64,000 nucleotides of DNA from CAVVFX01 sp963747535 (GCA_963747535.1 CAVVFX010000023.1:1-64000), one strand, 5' to 3'. Positions 43,729 through 53,314 are shown, numbered from the stretch's first letter. Notes: generated by a model not told the origin, from the sequence alone. A program made the numbers and translations.

Positions 43729-46044
43729 ATGTTCGAGTTCCTTTTTAAGTATCCCCGTTCGGTGTATGCACGCGGCCAGTTTGCCCTTCTGGGGGCATGG
43801 CCTAAGTGGATGCTGGTGCTGCTGATCGTGGCCGCAGCCGCCGGTTTGGCCTGGCTGATCCGCTCCCGCCTGGCGCAAGCTGCCCCGGTCATGCGCGGTT
43901 GGCGAGCCTGGGTAATCTGGAGCTTGCAGACGCTCCTCGCCGCGCTGGTGCTGGTGCTGCTTTGGCAGCCGGCGATCACCGTCGCGGAGTTGAAGCCGCA
44001 ACAGAACATCATCGCCGTGCTGGTGGACGACTCCCGCAGCATGGCTATATCCGAGGATGGTCTCACGCGACAGGCCCAAGCCGTCAAGGCACTGCAGAAT
44101 GGCGTCCTGGACAGCCTCAACCGCTCCTTTCGAACCCGTCTTTACCGCGTCGACAACGCGCCCGCCCGGATCGATACCCTCAAGGACCTCGCACCCAACG
44201 CGCCCTCGACACGCATCGGCGACAGCCTCAAGCAGTTGAGCGAGGAGACCTCAGACCTGCCCATCGGCGCTGTGGTTCTGCTCAGCGACGGCGACGACAA
44301 CGCCGGGGGCATCGACGCGGACGCGATCAGCGCCCTGCGTGCCCGCCACATTCCCGTTCATACGGTGGGCTTCGGACGCGAGCGCGCCGCACATGACGTC
44401 GAGCTGGATGATGTCGCGATTGCTCCCCGCTCCCTCGCAGGCTCCCGCATCGCCGCCAGGGTCACCTTGCACCAACGAGGATATTCGGGCGCCAAGGTCA
44501 ACCTGACGGTGCGCGACGTGAGCGCTCCCCAAGCGAAGGTCCTGGCGTCCCGCGCCGTCAGCCTGGGTCCGGACGGCAACCTACAGACCGAGACGCTGAT
44601 GTTCGATATCGGCAGCGCCGGAGCCAGAACGCTCCAGATCGTGGCTGCTGCGCTCCCGGGCGAGGAGAACACGGCCAACAATACGTTAACCCGCGTGGTG
44701 AATGTCGGCTCCGAAGCGCGACGCATCCTGTACATCGAGGGTGAACCACGCTGGGAGTATAAGTTTATCCGCCAGGCGGAAGAGGACGACCGGATGGTGC
44801 AGATCGCCTCCATGGTTCGCACCAGTGAAAACAAAGTCTACCGCCAGGGAATCTCCGATCCCAAAGAGTTGGCTGACGGCTTCCCGTCCCGGCCGGAGGA
44901 CCTTTTCCTCTACCAGGGATTGATCATCGGGTCGGTTGAAGCCGGCTATTTCACTCCCGGCCAGCAGGAGTTAATCCGCGAGTTCGTGGATCGCCGCGGG
45001 GGTGGCCTGCTGTTGCTCGGCGGTCAGTTCGCGCTGGCGGATGGCGGCTTGAACGCCTCGAGCCTTACCGACCTGCTGCCGACGACGCTGCCAACCCAGG
45101 CCGGCACTTTTCATCGCGAGGCCGATCCCAAGAGCGGCACCACCCATACGACAGCTGAACTGGCTCCCGCGGGCGTGGATAGCATTATTACCCGCCTGGT
45201 GGACGATCCGGCTGCGAACGCCGCCAAGTGGAAGAAACTCCCCTACCTGATGGACTATGAAGATCCCGGCACCCCCAAACCGGGTGCGGCCGTGCTCGCC
45301 GACATGATCACGCCCGAAGGCCGAAAGCTGCCCTTGCTCATTACGGAGAACTTCGGCCGCGGCCGTACGGCGATTATGGCCACCGGAGGCAGTTGGCGCT
45401 GGCAGATGAGTTCACCCTTGGGCGACACGGCTCACGATCTGTTCTGGCAGCAGTTGCTGCGGTGGCTGGTTGCGGATTCGCCAGGCCACGTAGCCGCTTC
45501 CGTCCCCGCTCAGATGCTGCTCGACAACGGCGCCGTAACTCTCACCGCCGAGGTTCGCGATCAGCAGTACAACCCGGCTCCGGATGCCAGGGTCGAAGCT
45601 CATATCCTGGGCCCGAGCGGCGTCAGCGCCCTGGTGGAGATGACGCCGGTACCGGATAGTCCCGGCCGGTTCCAAGCCGCGTGGTCCGCTCCGAAGACCG
45701 GCGCCTACCTGACCGAGGTTACGGCCCAGCGCCACGATTCGCGTACCGGCACGGTGAAGGAATTAGGCCGCGACGTATTGAGCTTTCAACGCATGGACGG
45801 CGTAGCGGAGAATTTCCATACCGAACAGAACCGGGAGCTGCTGGAACGTCTCGCCACGCAAACCGGGGGACAATATTGGAAGCCCTCCGACCTCGGCAAA
45901 CTGGTGAGCCGCATCCCGTTTTCGGAGGCCGGCGTGACGATGCGTGAGACCAAAGATCTGTGGGATTTGCCACTGGTCTTTCTGGTGTTGCTGCTGCTGC
46001 GCTTTTCCGAGTGGTGGCTGCGGCGGAAGTGGGGGATCGTCTAG
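43729..46044 (+). CDS. Membrane VWA protein with GATase-like domain (BatA/TerY-type)
   Basis: 771 residues. Two N-terminal membrane helices (WMLVLLIVAAAAGLAWLI and the one near WVIWSLQTLLAALVLVLLW), then a von Willebrand A domain with the MIDAS motif DDSRSM and 'AVVLLSDGDDNAGG'. Next come beta-sandwich regions, a class I amidotransferase-like section ('YQGLIIGSVEAGYFTPGQQE', REFVDRRGGGLLLLGGQ) and a C-terminal membrane helix. The periplasmic part is large. It probably works with the DUF58 protein and the secreted DUF4159 protein on cell-envelope assembly or protein maturation, as proposed for MoxR-linked complexes. Starts 21 bases after DUF4159. Confidence 0.83.
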   Translation: MFEFLFKYPRSVYARGQFALLGAWPKWMLVLLIVAAAAGLAWLIRSRLAQAAPVMRGWRAWVIWSLQTLLAALVLVLLWQPAITVAELKPQQNIIAVLVDDSRSMAISEDGLTRQAQAVKALQNGVLDSLNRSFRTRLYRVDNAPARIDTLKDLAPNAPSTRIGDSLKQLSEETSDLPIGAVVLLSDGDDNAGGIDADAISALRARHIPVHTVGFGRERAAHDVELDDVAIAPRSLAGSRIAARVTLHQRGYSGAKVNLTVRDVSAPQAKVLASRAVSLGPDGNLQTETLMFDIGSAGARTLQIVAAALPGEENTANNTLTRVVNVGSEARRILYIEGEPRWEYKFIRQAEEDDRMVQIASMVRTSENKVYRQGISDPKELADGFPSRPEDLFLYQGLIIGSVEAGYFTPGQQELIREFVDRRGGGLLLLGGQFALADGGLNASSLTDLLPTTLPTQAGTFHREADPKSGTTHTTAELAPAGVDSIITRLVDDPAANAAKWKKLPYLMDYEDPGTPKPGAAVLADMITPEGRKLPLLITENFGRGRTAIMATGGSWRWQMSSPLGDTAHDLFWQQLLRWLVADSPGHVAASVPAQMLLDNGAVTLTAEVRDQQYNPAPDARVEAHILGPSGVSALVEMTPVPDSPGRFQAAWSAPKTGAYLTEVTAQRHDSRTGTVKELGRDVLSFQRMDGVAENFHTEQNRELLERLATQTGGQYWKPSDLGKLVSRIPFSEAGVTMRETKDLWDLPLVFLVLLLLRFSEWWLRRKWGIV

Positions 46045-46050
46045 ATCCAC

Positions 46051-46941
46051 ATGTTACAGCGCTTCCTCGATCCGTCTGTTCTGGCTTCCATTTCGAGTCT
46101 TGACCTGGTCGCCAAGACCGTGGTCGACGGCTTCGTCTCCGGCCTGCATCGCTCCCCTGACTTTGGGTTCAGCCAGGAGTTCGCCGAATATCGCGCCTAT
46201 ACCCCCGGCGACGATCTCCGCAACATCGATTGGAATGTCTACGCCCGGACCGAGCGGGCGTATCTCAAGCGCTATCGCGGGGAAACCAACAGTTCGTTGA
46301 CGATCCTGCTGGACGCCAGCAACTCGATGCAGTTCGGCTCTCATGGCGTCAACAAGATGGATTACGCCCGCTACCTCGCCGCGTCGCTGTTCTATCTGGC
46401 CATCAACGGGCAACGCGATGCCGCCGGGCTGATTACCTTCGACGACGAGGTCCGCAGCTATATCCGGCCTTCTACCCGACAGGGCCAGTTGCATCGTTTG
46501 CTGGCCGGCCTGGAACAGGCGGAGGCTCGCGCCCGCACCGATTTCGCCAAGCCCATGCGGTACTTCCAGGAATTTCTGAAGCGCCGCGGCATCGTGTTGA
46601 TCGTCTCCGACTTCTGGGAGTCGCCGGAGAGCATTATCCGCACCATCGAGCCGCTGCGCTTCCGCGGCAACGAGGTGGTGCTGTTCCACGTCCTCGACCC
46701 CAAGGATGTGCGTCCCGAGTTGCGCGGCCCATCCATCCTGATTGACCTGGAGACCAATGAGCACCTCGAGGTCACGCCCGATTACAGCAAGAGGGAGTAT
46801 CGGGAAAAAATCGAGGCGCATCTTGCCGATCTGCGCGATCGCGCCCGGGGCGCGGGCATGGGCTACTGCCTGCTCATGACCGACCGTCCGCTCGATACGG
46901 CCCTGCGGGAATATCTCACCCTGCGCGAAGGCCGGAATTAA
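46051..46941 (+). CDS. DUF58 (VWA-fold) cytoplasmic protein
   Basis: 296 residues. The signature YRAYTPGDDLRNIDWNVYAR is the core of DUF58, and LLDASNSM is its degenerate MIDAS motif. DUF58 proteins normally sit next to a MoxR AAA+ ATPase; none is encoded here or within 15 kb either side in the window. The gene starts 6 bases after the VWA stop, so it is the last of the three-gene operon. Confidence 0.9.
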   Translation: MLQRFLDPSVLASISSLDLVAKTVVDGFVSGLHRSPDFGFSQEFAEYRAYTPGDDLRNIDWNVYARTERAYLKRYRGETNSSLTILLDASNSMQFGSHGVNKMDYARYLAASLFYLAINGQRDAAGLITFDDEVRSYIRPSTRQGQLHRLLAGLEQAEARARTDFAKPMRYFQEFLKRRGIVLIVSDFWESPESIIRTIEPLRFRGNEVVLFHVLDPKDVRPELRGPSILIDLETNEHLEVTPDYSKREYREKIEAHLADLRDRARGAGMGYCLLMTDRPLDTALREYLTLREGRN

Positions 46942-47003
46942 GAAGCAGAGGGCCAGCCTGGATAGTCTCGGAAGAAGCCGATTCCTAATAGGCGATGTTC
47001 TAC

Positions 47004-48047
47004 TTAAGCCGGATCCGGCACGTGCACCAGGAACTCCGGCATATCCGGGAGCGCATCAATGAAGGTCCCCTTCTTCTTTCCCTTAGCGGAGAAGCGCCGG
47101 ACCCGCTGATCGAACCGCTCGGCAACGTAGATGTCGCCGTCCGGGCCGATCGCAAAGCCGGAAGGAGCCTTTAGCTTGCCATCGATCACGATGCGAGCCT
47201 TGAGCTTTCCGCGCGGAGCCGCTTTGGGGATGTCGTAAGCGAGGATGCTGCCGGTACCGGCGGCGCCGATGTAGAGCGTCTCGCCGTGCAGGATAAGGTG
47301 CACGGGCTTGCTGAGCTTTTTCCCCTTGATGTGCGCCACGAGCCGCCCGGACGCTATATCGAAGATCTTGACGGCGTCCCCTGCTTCGTCGGCCACGTAG
47401 AGGTTCCGGCGGTGCACGATGATTCCGCGCACGGAGTGGCGGGGTCTGCCGTGTACGTCGAGCACGACTCCGAGGCCCTGCGGCGCCGGCACATCCAGCG
47501 GCGTGTGGTCGCCGTATTCGGGGAGCCGTCCATGGCTGGAGGCGACTAAAGTGCCGGGAAGAAAGTTTCCCTTGGGGAAACGCTTGCGAAGATGGGCCGC
47601 CACCGGCGCGGGCTTGCGCGTTTTCGGCAGGACGACCAGAACAGTGTTGGTGTCCTGGCACGAGATGTAGATGCGACCGTCGTCGCCTAGTTCCACGTCG
47701 AAAGGATGGACCATCGCCGAAACGTGCTTGGAGGTCACCACCACCTCGGCGAAGTGGAAAGTGTCGCCATTGCGACGGTAGCGGGCGACATGGCTGTCCC
47801 TGCGCCACGCGTTGGCGATGTAGAGATCGTCGCCGACCTGCGCGAAGCCGCGGGCAATGCGCAGGGGTTGCGCGTCGGGCGACACGTCGAGAAGCAAGGG
47901 ATGCTCCTTGCGGGGAGTGCCATCATCCTCGAAGACGCCGATGTTTTCGACGCCGGTTTTGCCCTCACCTCGGTAGCTGATCCACCACACGATGCCATTC
48001 CTCCGTTGCTGCAGCGCGTCTCGAACGCGCCTGTCCGCGAGCCGCAC
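47004..48047 (-). CDS. NHL/beta-propeller protein, unknown function
   Basis: 347 residues. Repeats 'VELGDDGRIYISCQDTNTVL', 'IVHRRNLYVADEAGDAVKIF' and 'FAIGPDGDIYVAERFDQRVR' show a six-blade NHL-type propeller. No clear signal peptide is visible; the N-terminal 20 residues are charged and the start codon is not certain (the fold begins near 'NGIVWWISYRGEGKTGVENI'). It stands alone. Confidence 0.75.
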   Translation of the reverse strand: MRLADRRVRDALQQRRNGIVWWISYRGEGKTGVENIGVFEDDGTPRKEHPLLLDVSPDAQPLRIARGFAQVGDDLYIANAWRRDSHVARYRRNGDTFHFAEVVVTSKHVSAMVHPFDVELGDDGRIYISCQDTNTVLVVLPKTRKPAPVAAHLRKRFPKGNFLPGTLVASSHGRLPEYGDHTPLDVPAPQGLGVVLDVHGRPRHSVRGIIVHRRNLYVADEAGDAVKIFDIASGRLVAHIKGKKLSKPVHLILHGETLYIGAAGTGSILAYDIPKAAPRGKLKARIVIDGKLKAPSGFAIGPDGDIYVAERFDQRVRRFSAKGKKKGTFIDALPDMPEFLVHVPDPA

Positions 48048-48567
48048 TACCGTCGCCGTGCGAGGACGCGGCCCCTTGTCCCCGTGGTCGCCTTACTCCT
48101 GCTTCATGGAAGGGCAGGGCAGAAGCGTAGATCCATCTGCAGCTCCTTAATTTGAGGATGCCATAAAGCGGAATGGCCCATGTCCACAATCAGGCGCGGC
48201 GGCACAGCGCGAACTAAAGGCCGCGGGCCCAAGTACGGAGCTCCGGCGCTCGATCTGCTTCGACATATTCCCTTCCTCTAAGCATTCGCCGTCTAAGAAG
48301 CTTTCGACAGGATGATGAGTCAGGTAGACGTTCGGGCTCAAAATATGTTGACCCTGGCCCTGCCTGCCGGCAGAAGCGGCGGACGATCCTTTTACCGATC
48401 CGCACAGGTGGGAAGTTACATGGCGTTGTGACCGCTACGCATAACCTTGCAGCCTCGGCGTCCCGCAACGGGGCAGCCTATGAGGGACTTGCAAAATTCG
48501 GCCGCAAGCGGCCGAGGCAGGCGAAAGCGCCTGCCCCACCGGAGCAAACACTGGACTGGCACTACCT
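48048..48567. other. Intergenic region with inverted copy of the REP cluster
   Basis: TCGGCCGCAAGCGGCCGA (48499-48516) and GGCAGGCGAAAGCGCCTGCC (48516-48535), followed by AAACACTGGAC, repeat the 5312-5412 cluster in reverse. Otherwise I see no gene. Confidence 0.6.
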
Positions 48568-48792
48568 CTATTGAATCAACTCAGTCGCCAGACGTCCCAG
48601 GTCCTTGTACAAGGCGTCCTGGCTCTCCCTTGCCAGTTTTTCTGCCAAAGCGGCCAGGAAGTACCACAACTCACCCACGTCTTCCGGCGTATTCTTGTAC
48701 TGGGTCGCGACGGTGACCCCCAACTGGTGGCTGATGAACGCGGCGCAAAACCTTCGCGCCAGCTCCCTATCTACTTTGCTCTTATCCAGCAT
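48568..48792 (-). CDS. Small conserved-looking helical protein, unknown function
   Basis: 74 residues from ATG 48792, with GGAGG about 10 bases upstream; an in-frame start at 48807 adds 5 residues. All-helical pattern: LDKSKVDRELARRFCAAFIS, then a GVTVATQYKNTPED turn, then a long helix (LWYFLAALAEKLARE). Codon use fits its neighbours. No family recognised. It is divergent from the cytochrome gene. Confidence 0.55.
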   Translation of the reverse strand: MLDKSKVDRELARRFCAAFISHQLGVTVATQYKNTPEDVGELWYFLAALAEKLARESQDALYKDLGRLATELIQ

Positions 48793-48950
48793 AATTCCCG
48801 CCTCCACACTCCAGGTTCAATTGTATCGTTGCAACTATCCCTCGAAGCCGTTTCGCCAGTGCTCCCTGAGCAACCACAGGGAGCCGCCTGATATTCGGCT
48901 TCTTCACCTGTAATAATAAATGCGAACCTAACCTGGGAGCAGGAGGCATG

Positions 48951-49811
48951 ATGATCGGTCCATTCAAACTTGTTGCGGTATTCTTCGTTGCCATGTTGAT
49001 CTGCGGTCAGGAGCCGGACACCGGCGGAGCGCCCGCGCCAGGCGGTAGAAGTGCCAGGGGTGGTGCGCGGGGAGGACGAGGTGGCGCCGGTACCAGAGAA
49101 TTCCTCGGACTCGGGCCAGCCCCCGACCCCGCGGAAGCGAAGAAGGGCGAACCTCTCTACAAACAAAATTGCGCTACCTGTCACGGCGAAAACGCGCGCG
49201 GCTCCCAAGGGCCTAACCTGGTTCGCTCCGTCGTCGTTCTGCACGACGAGAAGGATGAAGAAATCGGGCCTGTCATCAAGACCGGCCGTCCGCAGGCGGG
49301 CATGCCGGCATTTCCCCAACTTTCGCAGGGCGAGATTCACAGCATCTCGCAATATTTGAAGATGCAGGTCGAGTTGGCGGCTAATCGAGGTACCTATGGC
49401 GAAACCTACGGGGACCTGAGAAATAAAGTGACAGGGGATCCCAAGCAAGGCGAGGCTTTCTTCAACGCCCATTGCACGGGCTGTCATTCCGCCACAGGCG
49501 ACCTTGCGAAGATTGGCTCGAAGTTCCGGCAGGCGGCGCAGTTGCAGCAGCGGTTCCTCTGGCCGGCTTCGCCGGGACCTGCGAAAGCCACAGTGACTAC
49601 GGTATCCGGCGAGAAGGTGAGTGGAACCATCAGTAAGGAGGACGATTTCACCATCTCGCTTTACGATGCCGCCGGCGATTATCATGAATGGCCGAGAGAC
49701 AAGGTCAAAGTGGAGATACCTGACAAGATGCAGGGCCATCGGGACTTACTTTCGAAATACTCCAACGCCGATATTCACAACATGACAGCTTATCTGGTGA
49801 CACTCAAATGA
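48951..49811 (+). CDS. Di-haem cytochrome c, partner of PQQ dehydrogenase
   Basis: 286 residues from ATG 48951; ATG 48948 directly abuts the AGGAGG motif. A signal peptide and a Gly/Arg-rich linker precede two cytochrome modules: CATCH (in 'YKQNCATCHGENARGSQGPN') and CTGCH (in 'FFNAHCTGCHSATGDLAKIG'). The C-terminal part ('TVSGEKVSGTISKEDDFTIS') is the beta-domain that often follows such haems in acidobacterial proteins. It should accept electrons from the PQQ dehydrogenase, whose start overlaps its stop by four bases (ATGA). Confidence 0.85.
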   Translation: MIGPFKLVAVFFVAMLICGQEPDTGGAPAPGGRSARGGARGGRGGAGTREFLGLGPAPDPAEAKKGEPLYKQNCATCHGENARGSQGPNLVRSVVVLHDEKDEEIGPVIKTGRPQAGMPAFPQLSQGEIHSISQYLKMQVELAANRGTYGETYGDLRNKVTGDPKQGEAFFNAHCTGCHSATGDLAKIGSKFRQAAQLQQRFLWPASPGPAKATVTTVSGEKVSGTISKEDDFTISLYDAAGDYHEWPRDKVKVEIPDKMQGHRDLLSKYSNADIHNMTAYLVTLK

Positions 49812-51418
49812 ATATCCATCGGCTCCTCGCGGCGCTGGTTCCTTGTCTCGCATTCGCGCAGGGTCTGGACCCGGCCGCGCTGGCTCTCTTCAAGCAGCCC
49901 GCTGACACATGGCCGACTTACAATGGCGACTACTCCGGCCGCCGGTTTAGCGGCCTTGACCAGATTAACCAGTCGAACGTCGACCTGCTGAAGATCGATT
50001 GGATTTATCGGATCACCGGTATAGGACCGCAGCGCGGTGTCGGAAATCCGACCATCAAGTCTACGCCACTGCTCGTCAATGGCGTTCTTTACTTCACGAT
50101 TCCCGATCACGTTTTCGCCATCAGCGCGCGCACTGGCGAGCGGGTCTGGCAATACGATTTCGAGGACCACGGCGGCCACCTGGTGGGGCAGCGTGGCGTC
50201 GGCATGTATGGCAACTGGCTTTACTTCATGACTCCCGACGGCTGGTTTGTCTCGCTGAATGCGAAGGACGGCAAGGAGCGCTGGAAGAAAAAGGTTGCCG
50301 ATGAAAAGCTGCAGTATTTCACGACCATGGCTCCCATGATCGTGAAGAATCACGTGCTCGTCGGGGTCGGGGGCGACGCCATGGATGTGCGCGGTTATCT
50401 CGAAGCGCGCGATCCGGAGACCGGCGAATTGCAGTGGCGCTGGTGGAGTGAGCCGGAAAAACCCGGCGATCCCGGCTCTGAGACCTGGCCGAACAAAGCG
50501 GCGATGGATCACGGCGGCGGGATGACATGGCTCCCCGGCACCTATGATCCAGAACTGAACCTGTTGTACTGGGGCACCGGCAACGCTAATCCCGTTTTTG
50601 CGGGACAGAGCCGGAAGGGCGCCAATCTCTACACCGCATCCATCGTCGCGCTGAATCCCGATACGGGGAAGCTGGCGTGGTATTTCCAGGCGTCCCCGCA
50701 TGACACGCACGATTGGGACAACGTCGAAACACCGGTGTTGCTCGATGCGGTTATCGACGGCAAACCGCGCAAGCTGCTGGCGCAGGGCGCGCGCGCCGGA
50801 TGGTTCTTCTTGCTCGACCGGACCAACGGTAAGAATCTTGTCTCGAAGCCTTTCTCCGGTAGCGGAAATTGGGCGAAGGGAGTCGATCCGAAGACGGGCT
50901 CGCCCATCCCCAACCCGGACAAAGAACCCAAGGTGGATGGTTCCATGATCGATATGCCCGCATTCGGCGCGACGAACTGGCCGCCACCCAGTTATGATCC
51001 ACAGACCGAGCTCTTCTACCTGAACGGGACCGAAGGATACGGTATCGCTTACCTCTACGACACCTCCGATAACCCAGAAGGTTACGGCGGCGGCGGTGGT
51101 GGCGGCTTCGACAACCGCTCGGCCTTGTTTGCCATCGATATCCGAAACGGCAACATCAGGTGGAAGCATGAACACGAAGCCGGACGAGGTGGCGGAATGA
51201 CGGGCGGGATTCTGACCACCGCGGGACATCTTCTGTTCACGGGGGATTCCGGCAACCTGGTCGCGTTCGATCCCGCCAACGGGAAGATTCTCTGGCACCA
51301 GCAACTGATGAGCAGCCTCAGCAACGGTCCGTCGACGTGGATGCTGGACGGCAGGCAATACATCCTGGTGGGTGCGGGGGATTCGTTGTATGCCTTGACG
51401 CTCGCAGGAAAGCGGTAA
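49808..51418 (+). CDS. PQQ-dependent methanol/ethanol-type dehydrogenase
   Basis: 536 residues, somewhat shorter than the classical 570-600. Signal peptide, then eight-bladed propeller with tryptophan-docking repeats ('ISARTGERVWQYDF', 'RDPETGELQWRWWS'). HDTHDWD carries the catalytic Asp of the PQQ site. The vicinal Cys-Cys ring that covers PQQ in many alcohol dehydrogenases is not seen, unlike in the paralogue at 54561-56162. A Gly-rich loop (YGGGGGGGFDNR) is near residue 425. It oxidises an alcohol or sugar in the periplasm and passes electrons to the preceding cytochrome. Confidence 0.87.
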   Translation: MNIHRLLAALVPCLAFAQGLDPAALALFKQPADTWPTYNGDYSGRRFSGLDQINQSNVDLLKIDWIYRITGIGPQRGVGNPTIKSTPLLVNGVLYFTIPDHVFAISARTGERVWQYDFEDHGGHLVGQRGVGMYGNWLYFMTPDGWFVSLNAKDGKERWKKKVADEKLQYFTTMAPMIVKNHVLVGVGGDAMDVRGYLEARDPETGELQWRWWSEPEKPGDPGSETWPNKAAMDHGGGMTWLPGTYDPELNLLYWGTGNANPVFAGQSRKGANLYTASIVALNPDTGKLAWYFQASPHDTHDWDNVETPVLLDAVIDGKPRKLLAQGARAGWFFLLDRTNGKNLVSKPFSGSGNWAKGVDPKTGSPIPNPDKEPKVDGSMIDMPAFGATNWPPPSYDPQTELFYLNGTEGYGIAYLYDTSDNPEGYGGGGGGGFDNRSALFAIDIRNGNIRWKHEHEAGRGGGMTGGILTTAGHLLFTGDSGNLVAFDPANGKILWHQQLMSSLSNGPSTWMLDGRQYILVGAGDSLYALTLAGKR

Positions 51419-51756
51419 GAATTATTCTAAATCCGGCAAGAACGCCTGCTCCGCAGCCAAGCACCGTTGGATTCCATCCCATAAGCGCTAACGTAAGCCA
51501 ATGGCGGTGCGGATGGGCGGCGGGACTGCATGATGGGGCGAACTGGTGCGATCGGCCATCGAGCATCGTCGCGCCGGCCGCAGTCTCGAACGCAAGGTGG
51601 CGGCCTGGCCTATGATATGCTGTCCATGGCGTTGTCCGTTCCTGGGGCTTAGTTGCCAAAGGCTCAACTGTGATCCGGCATTCATGCTACTCATCGAATA
51701 CGGCGCTCTTGCAGGAGCCAATGTGACTGAGCAACAATGCCGTCGATCCGGTAAAC
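51419..51756. other. Intergenic DNA before the unknown cassette
   Basis: No gene supported. Base composition drops slightly toward A/T near 51700-51760. No strong ribosome-binding site precedes ATG 51757. Confidence 0.4.
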
Positions 51757-52269
51757 ATGATTATCAAATTGGTCGTCGGAGAGCGAGAATTTCCGCTAGG
51801 ATGGGAGGTCGTAGAGGCACTTGCCAGTAGATTGCCAGACGCTATGGCTAACGGAGATCTGCTGGACGGTTTGGCGCAGTCCGAGTCGTCCTCGGTCCGA
51901 GCGGCAGTGGCATCAAACAGAACCATTTCAGCTGAAACGGTCGCGATGCTCGCACGAGACCTCGATCTGGAGGTCGTCGAGAACCTCATAAATTCGAATC
52001 CCGGACGAATATCTCGGGAAGATGTTCAACAGATTGTTGACCGTAACTCGGCGCGCATTAATCGACAGATTGCTGAGCGCGTTGAACGTTTCAACGACGC
52101 CGATATCATGGTTCTGGCACATACCCTTTGCCAAAGCCGAGACCCTTCGGTTCGGGGAGCCTTGGCTCAGAACTCTTCGGCACCTGGTGCAGCTATCAAG
52201 ACCTTGATCGATGATCCCGACCCAGAGGTGCGCCGCTTGGCTGCTGAACGACTGGACCCTAGGCGCTGA
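51757..52269 (+). CDS. LRV/HEAT-like helical repeat protein, unknown (cassette gene 1)
   Basis: 170 residues. At least four short helical repeats of the leucine-rich-variant type: SSSVRAAVASNRTISAETVA, 'LEVVENLINSNPGRISREDV', 'PSVRGALAQNSSAPGAAIK' and DDPDPEVRRLAAERLDP. LRV/HEAT solenoids bind protein or nucleic acid. The gene is followed after two bases by the next gene (TGA-CG-ATG), so they are one operon. It lacks a signal peptide, so it is cytoplasmic. I know no named system of this composition. Confidence 0.7.
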   Translation: MIIKLVVGEREFPLGWEVVEALASRLPDAMANGDLLDGLAQSESSSVRAAVASNRTISAETVAMLARDLDLEVVENLINSNPGRISREDVQQIVDRNSARINRQIAERVERFNDADIMVLAHTLCQSRDPSVRGALAQNSSAPGAAIKTLIDDPDPEVRRLAAERLDPRR

Positions 52270-52271
52270 CG

Positions 52272-53099
52272 ATGGCAAGGACACCCGGAGAGGCCAGATT
52301 TGCCAAGGAGTTGGGACGTATTGGCGAGGAGGATATTGCACCCAATTTGCTCAGCAAAATGGGCATGGCGAACTGCCAAAATCTTAATAAATTGAAGGTA
52401 AATCACCCGTGGGCCGACTATACTGGAACCCTCGAGGGTAAGACGGTTGCAGTTGCGGTACGAACGCGACTTAACTGGCAAAAGCCACGAGGACTTGCCA
52501 AGTCGAGAATAAATGGTCGATTTGATGGCGCGGGGGCCCGCAAGGCCGAGAAGGCTATCCGGCTTATAAGGCCAGATTCGGGACTGGAGGAAGTCGAGGA
52601 TGTAACTCTCCTCTGGCTAGCGATCGCGGTCGATCTGGACAACACCTACGAGGCGTACTGGGGGCACTGCGACGAGATGAGCGTAATCAAGCGCAAGAAC
52701 GACAATGGTCTCAGTATCCGAATGGAGTTGAGTGACCGAACTCGATACTTGAAAGAGGGGCGTCGCCTTTGCTGGAGGAACTCGTGTGACATTCCTTGGA
52801 TCGATCATCCTGACGAATGGGCGTCTGTTGCCCGTGCGCATTACTTGGAACTTGTCAACATTCCGGATCGGGAGCAGCGTATCGAAACCGCGATCCGCGC
52901 CTCCGTCTTTGCGAGCACTCGCGCGCTCCGACATGAGGATGACATAACGACTCCAAGACTTTCGCCGTGCAACTTGACTAGGAGAAGGATGGCAAACCGC
53001 CTCGAGCAAGGTCATCCCGTACCCGTTTGCATGGCCGTACTCGACTGCCTGTCGGAGACCAAGGGGTGGATGGACATGGACGCAATTAACATTCTATGA
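52272..53099 (+). CDS. Putative nuclease-fold protein with degenerate active site (cassette gene 2)
   Basis: 275 residues, cytoplasmic. The N-terminus follows the PD-(D/E)XK layout: helix with Glu (ARFAKELGRIGEEDIAPNLL), an Asp-bearing strand (HPWADYTGTLEGK) and then TVAVAVRTR where the catalytic ExK would be, with Arg instead of Lys and no acidic residue. 'LLWLAIAVDLDNTYEAYW' is a further strand typical of this fold. The middle and C-terminal parts (Arg/Trp/Cys-rich) are unknown. If the fold is right, the enzyme is probably inactive or uses altered residues. It stops in an ATGA overlap with a 72-codon ORF. Confidence 0.65.
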   Translation: MARTPGEARFAKELGRIGEEDIAPNLLSKMGMANCQNLNKLKVNHPWADYTGTLEGKTVAVAVRTRLNWQKPRGLAKSRINGRFDGAGARKAEKAIRLIRPDSGLEEVEDVTLLWLAIAVDLDNTYEAYWGHCDEMSVIKRKNDNGLSIRMELSDRTRYLKEGRRLCWRNSCDIPWIDHPDEWASVARAHYLELVNIPDREQRIETAIRASVFASTRALRHEDDITTPRLSPCNLTRRRMANRLEQGHPVPVCMAVLDCLSETKGWMDMDAINIL

Positions 53100-53314
53100 G
53101 GCAGCGGGTGAACATGAGAGGCAAGCCTTGGACTCACAGGTCCTACAGCGACCCTTCAAATGCTCTCTTCGACTGCGGCTTCGTTGACCGCTGTGGAGGC
53201 AAGCCGGTCTTGCGAATAATCACCGAACCTGGACGAGTGTTCCTTCGGCGCCACGAAACGTCTGTCGTAAGAGCGCCACAATCGACTTCGATCGAAGGTA
53301 GAGAACCACGCTGA
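53096..53314 (+). CDS. Small ORF coupled to the cassette, unknown (cassette gene 3)
   Basis: 72 codons beginning at an ATG that overlaps the preceding stop (ATGA). The product is basic with several Cys and Gly (LFDCGFVDRCGGKPVLRI) and matches nothing I know. The overlap supports translation; the lack of any family keeps confidence low. Confidence 0.4.
   Translation: MRQRVNMRGKPWTHRSYSDPSNALFDCGFVDRCGGKPVLRIITEPGRVFLRRHETSVVRAPQSTSIEGREPR

Noticed and set aside
49790..51358. 522-codon minus-strand ORF opposite the PQQ dehydrogenase
   Set aside because: Shadow frame of a well-supported quinoprotein; no domain or start signal.
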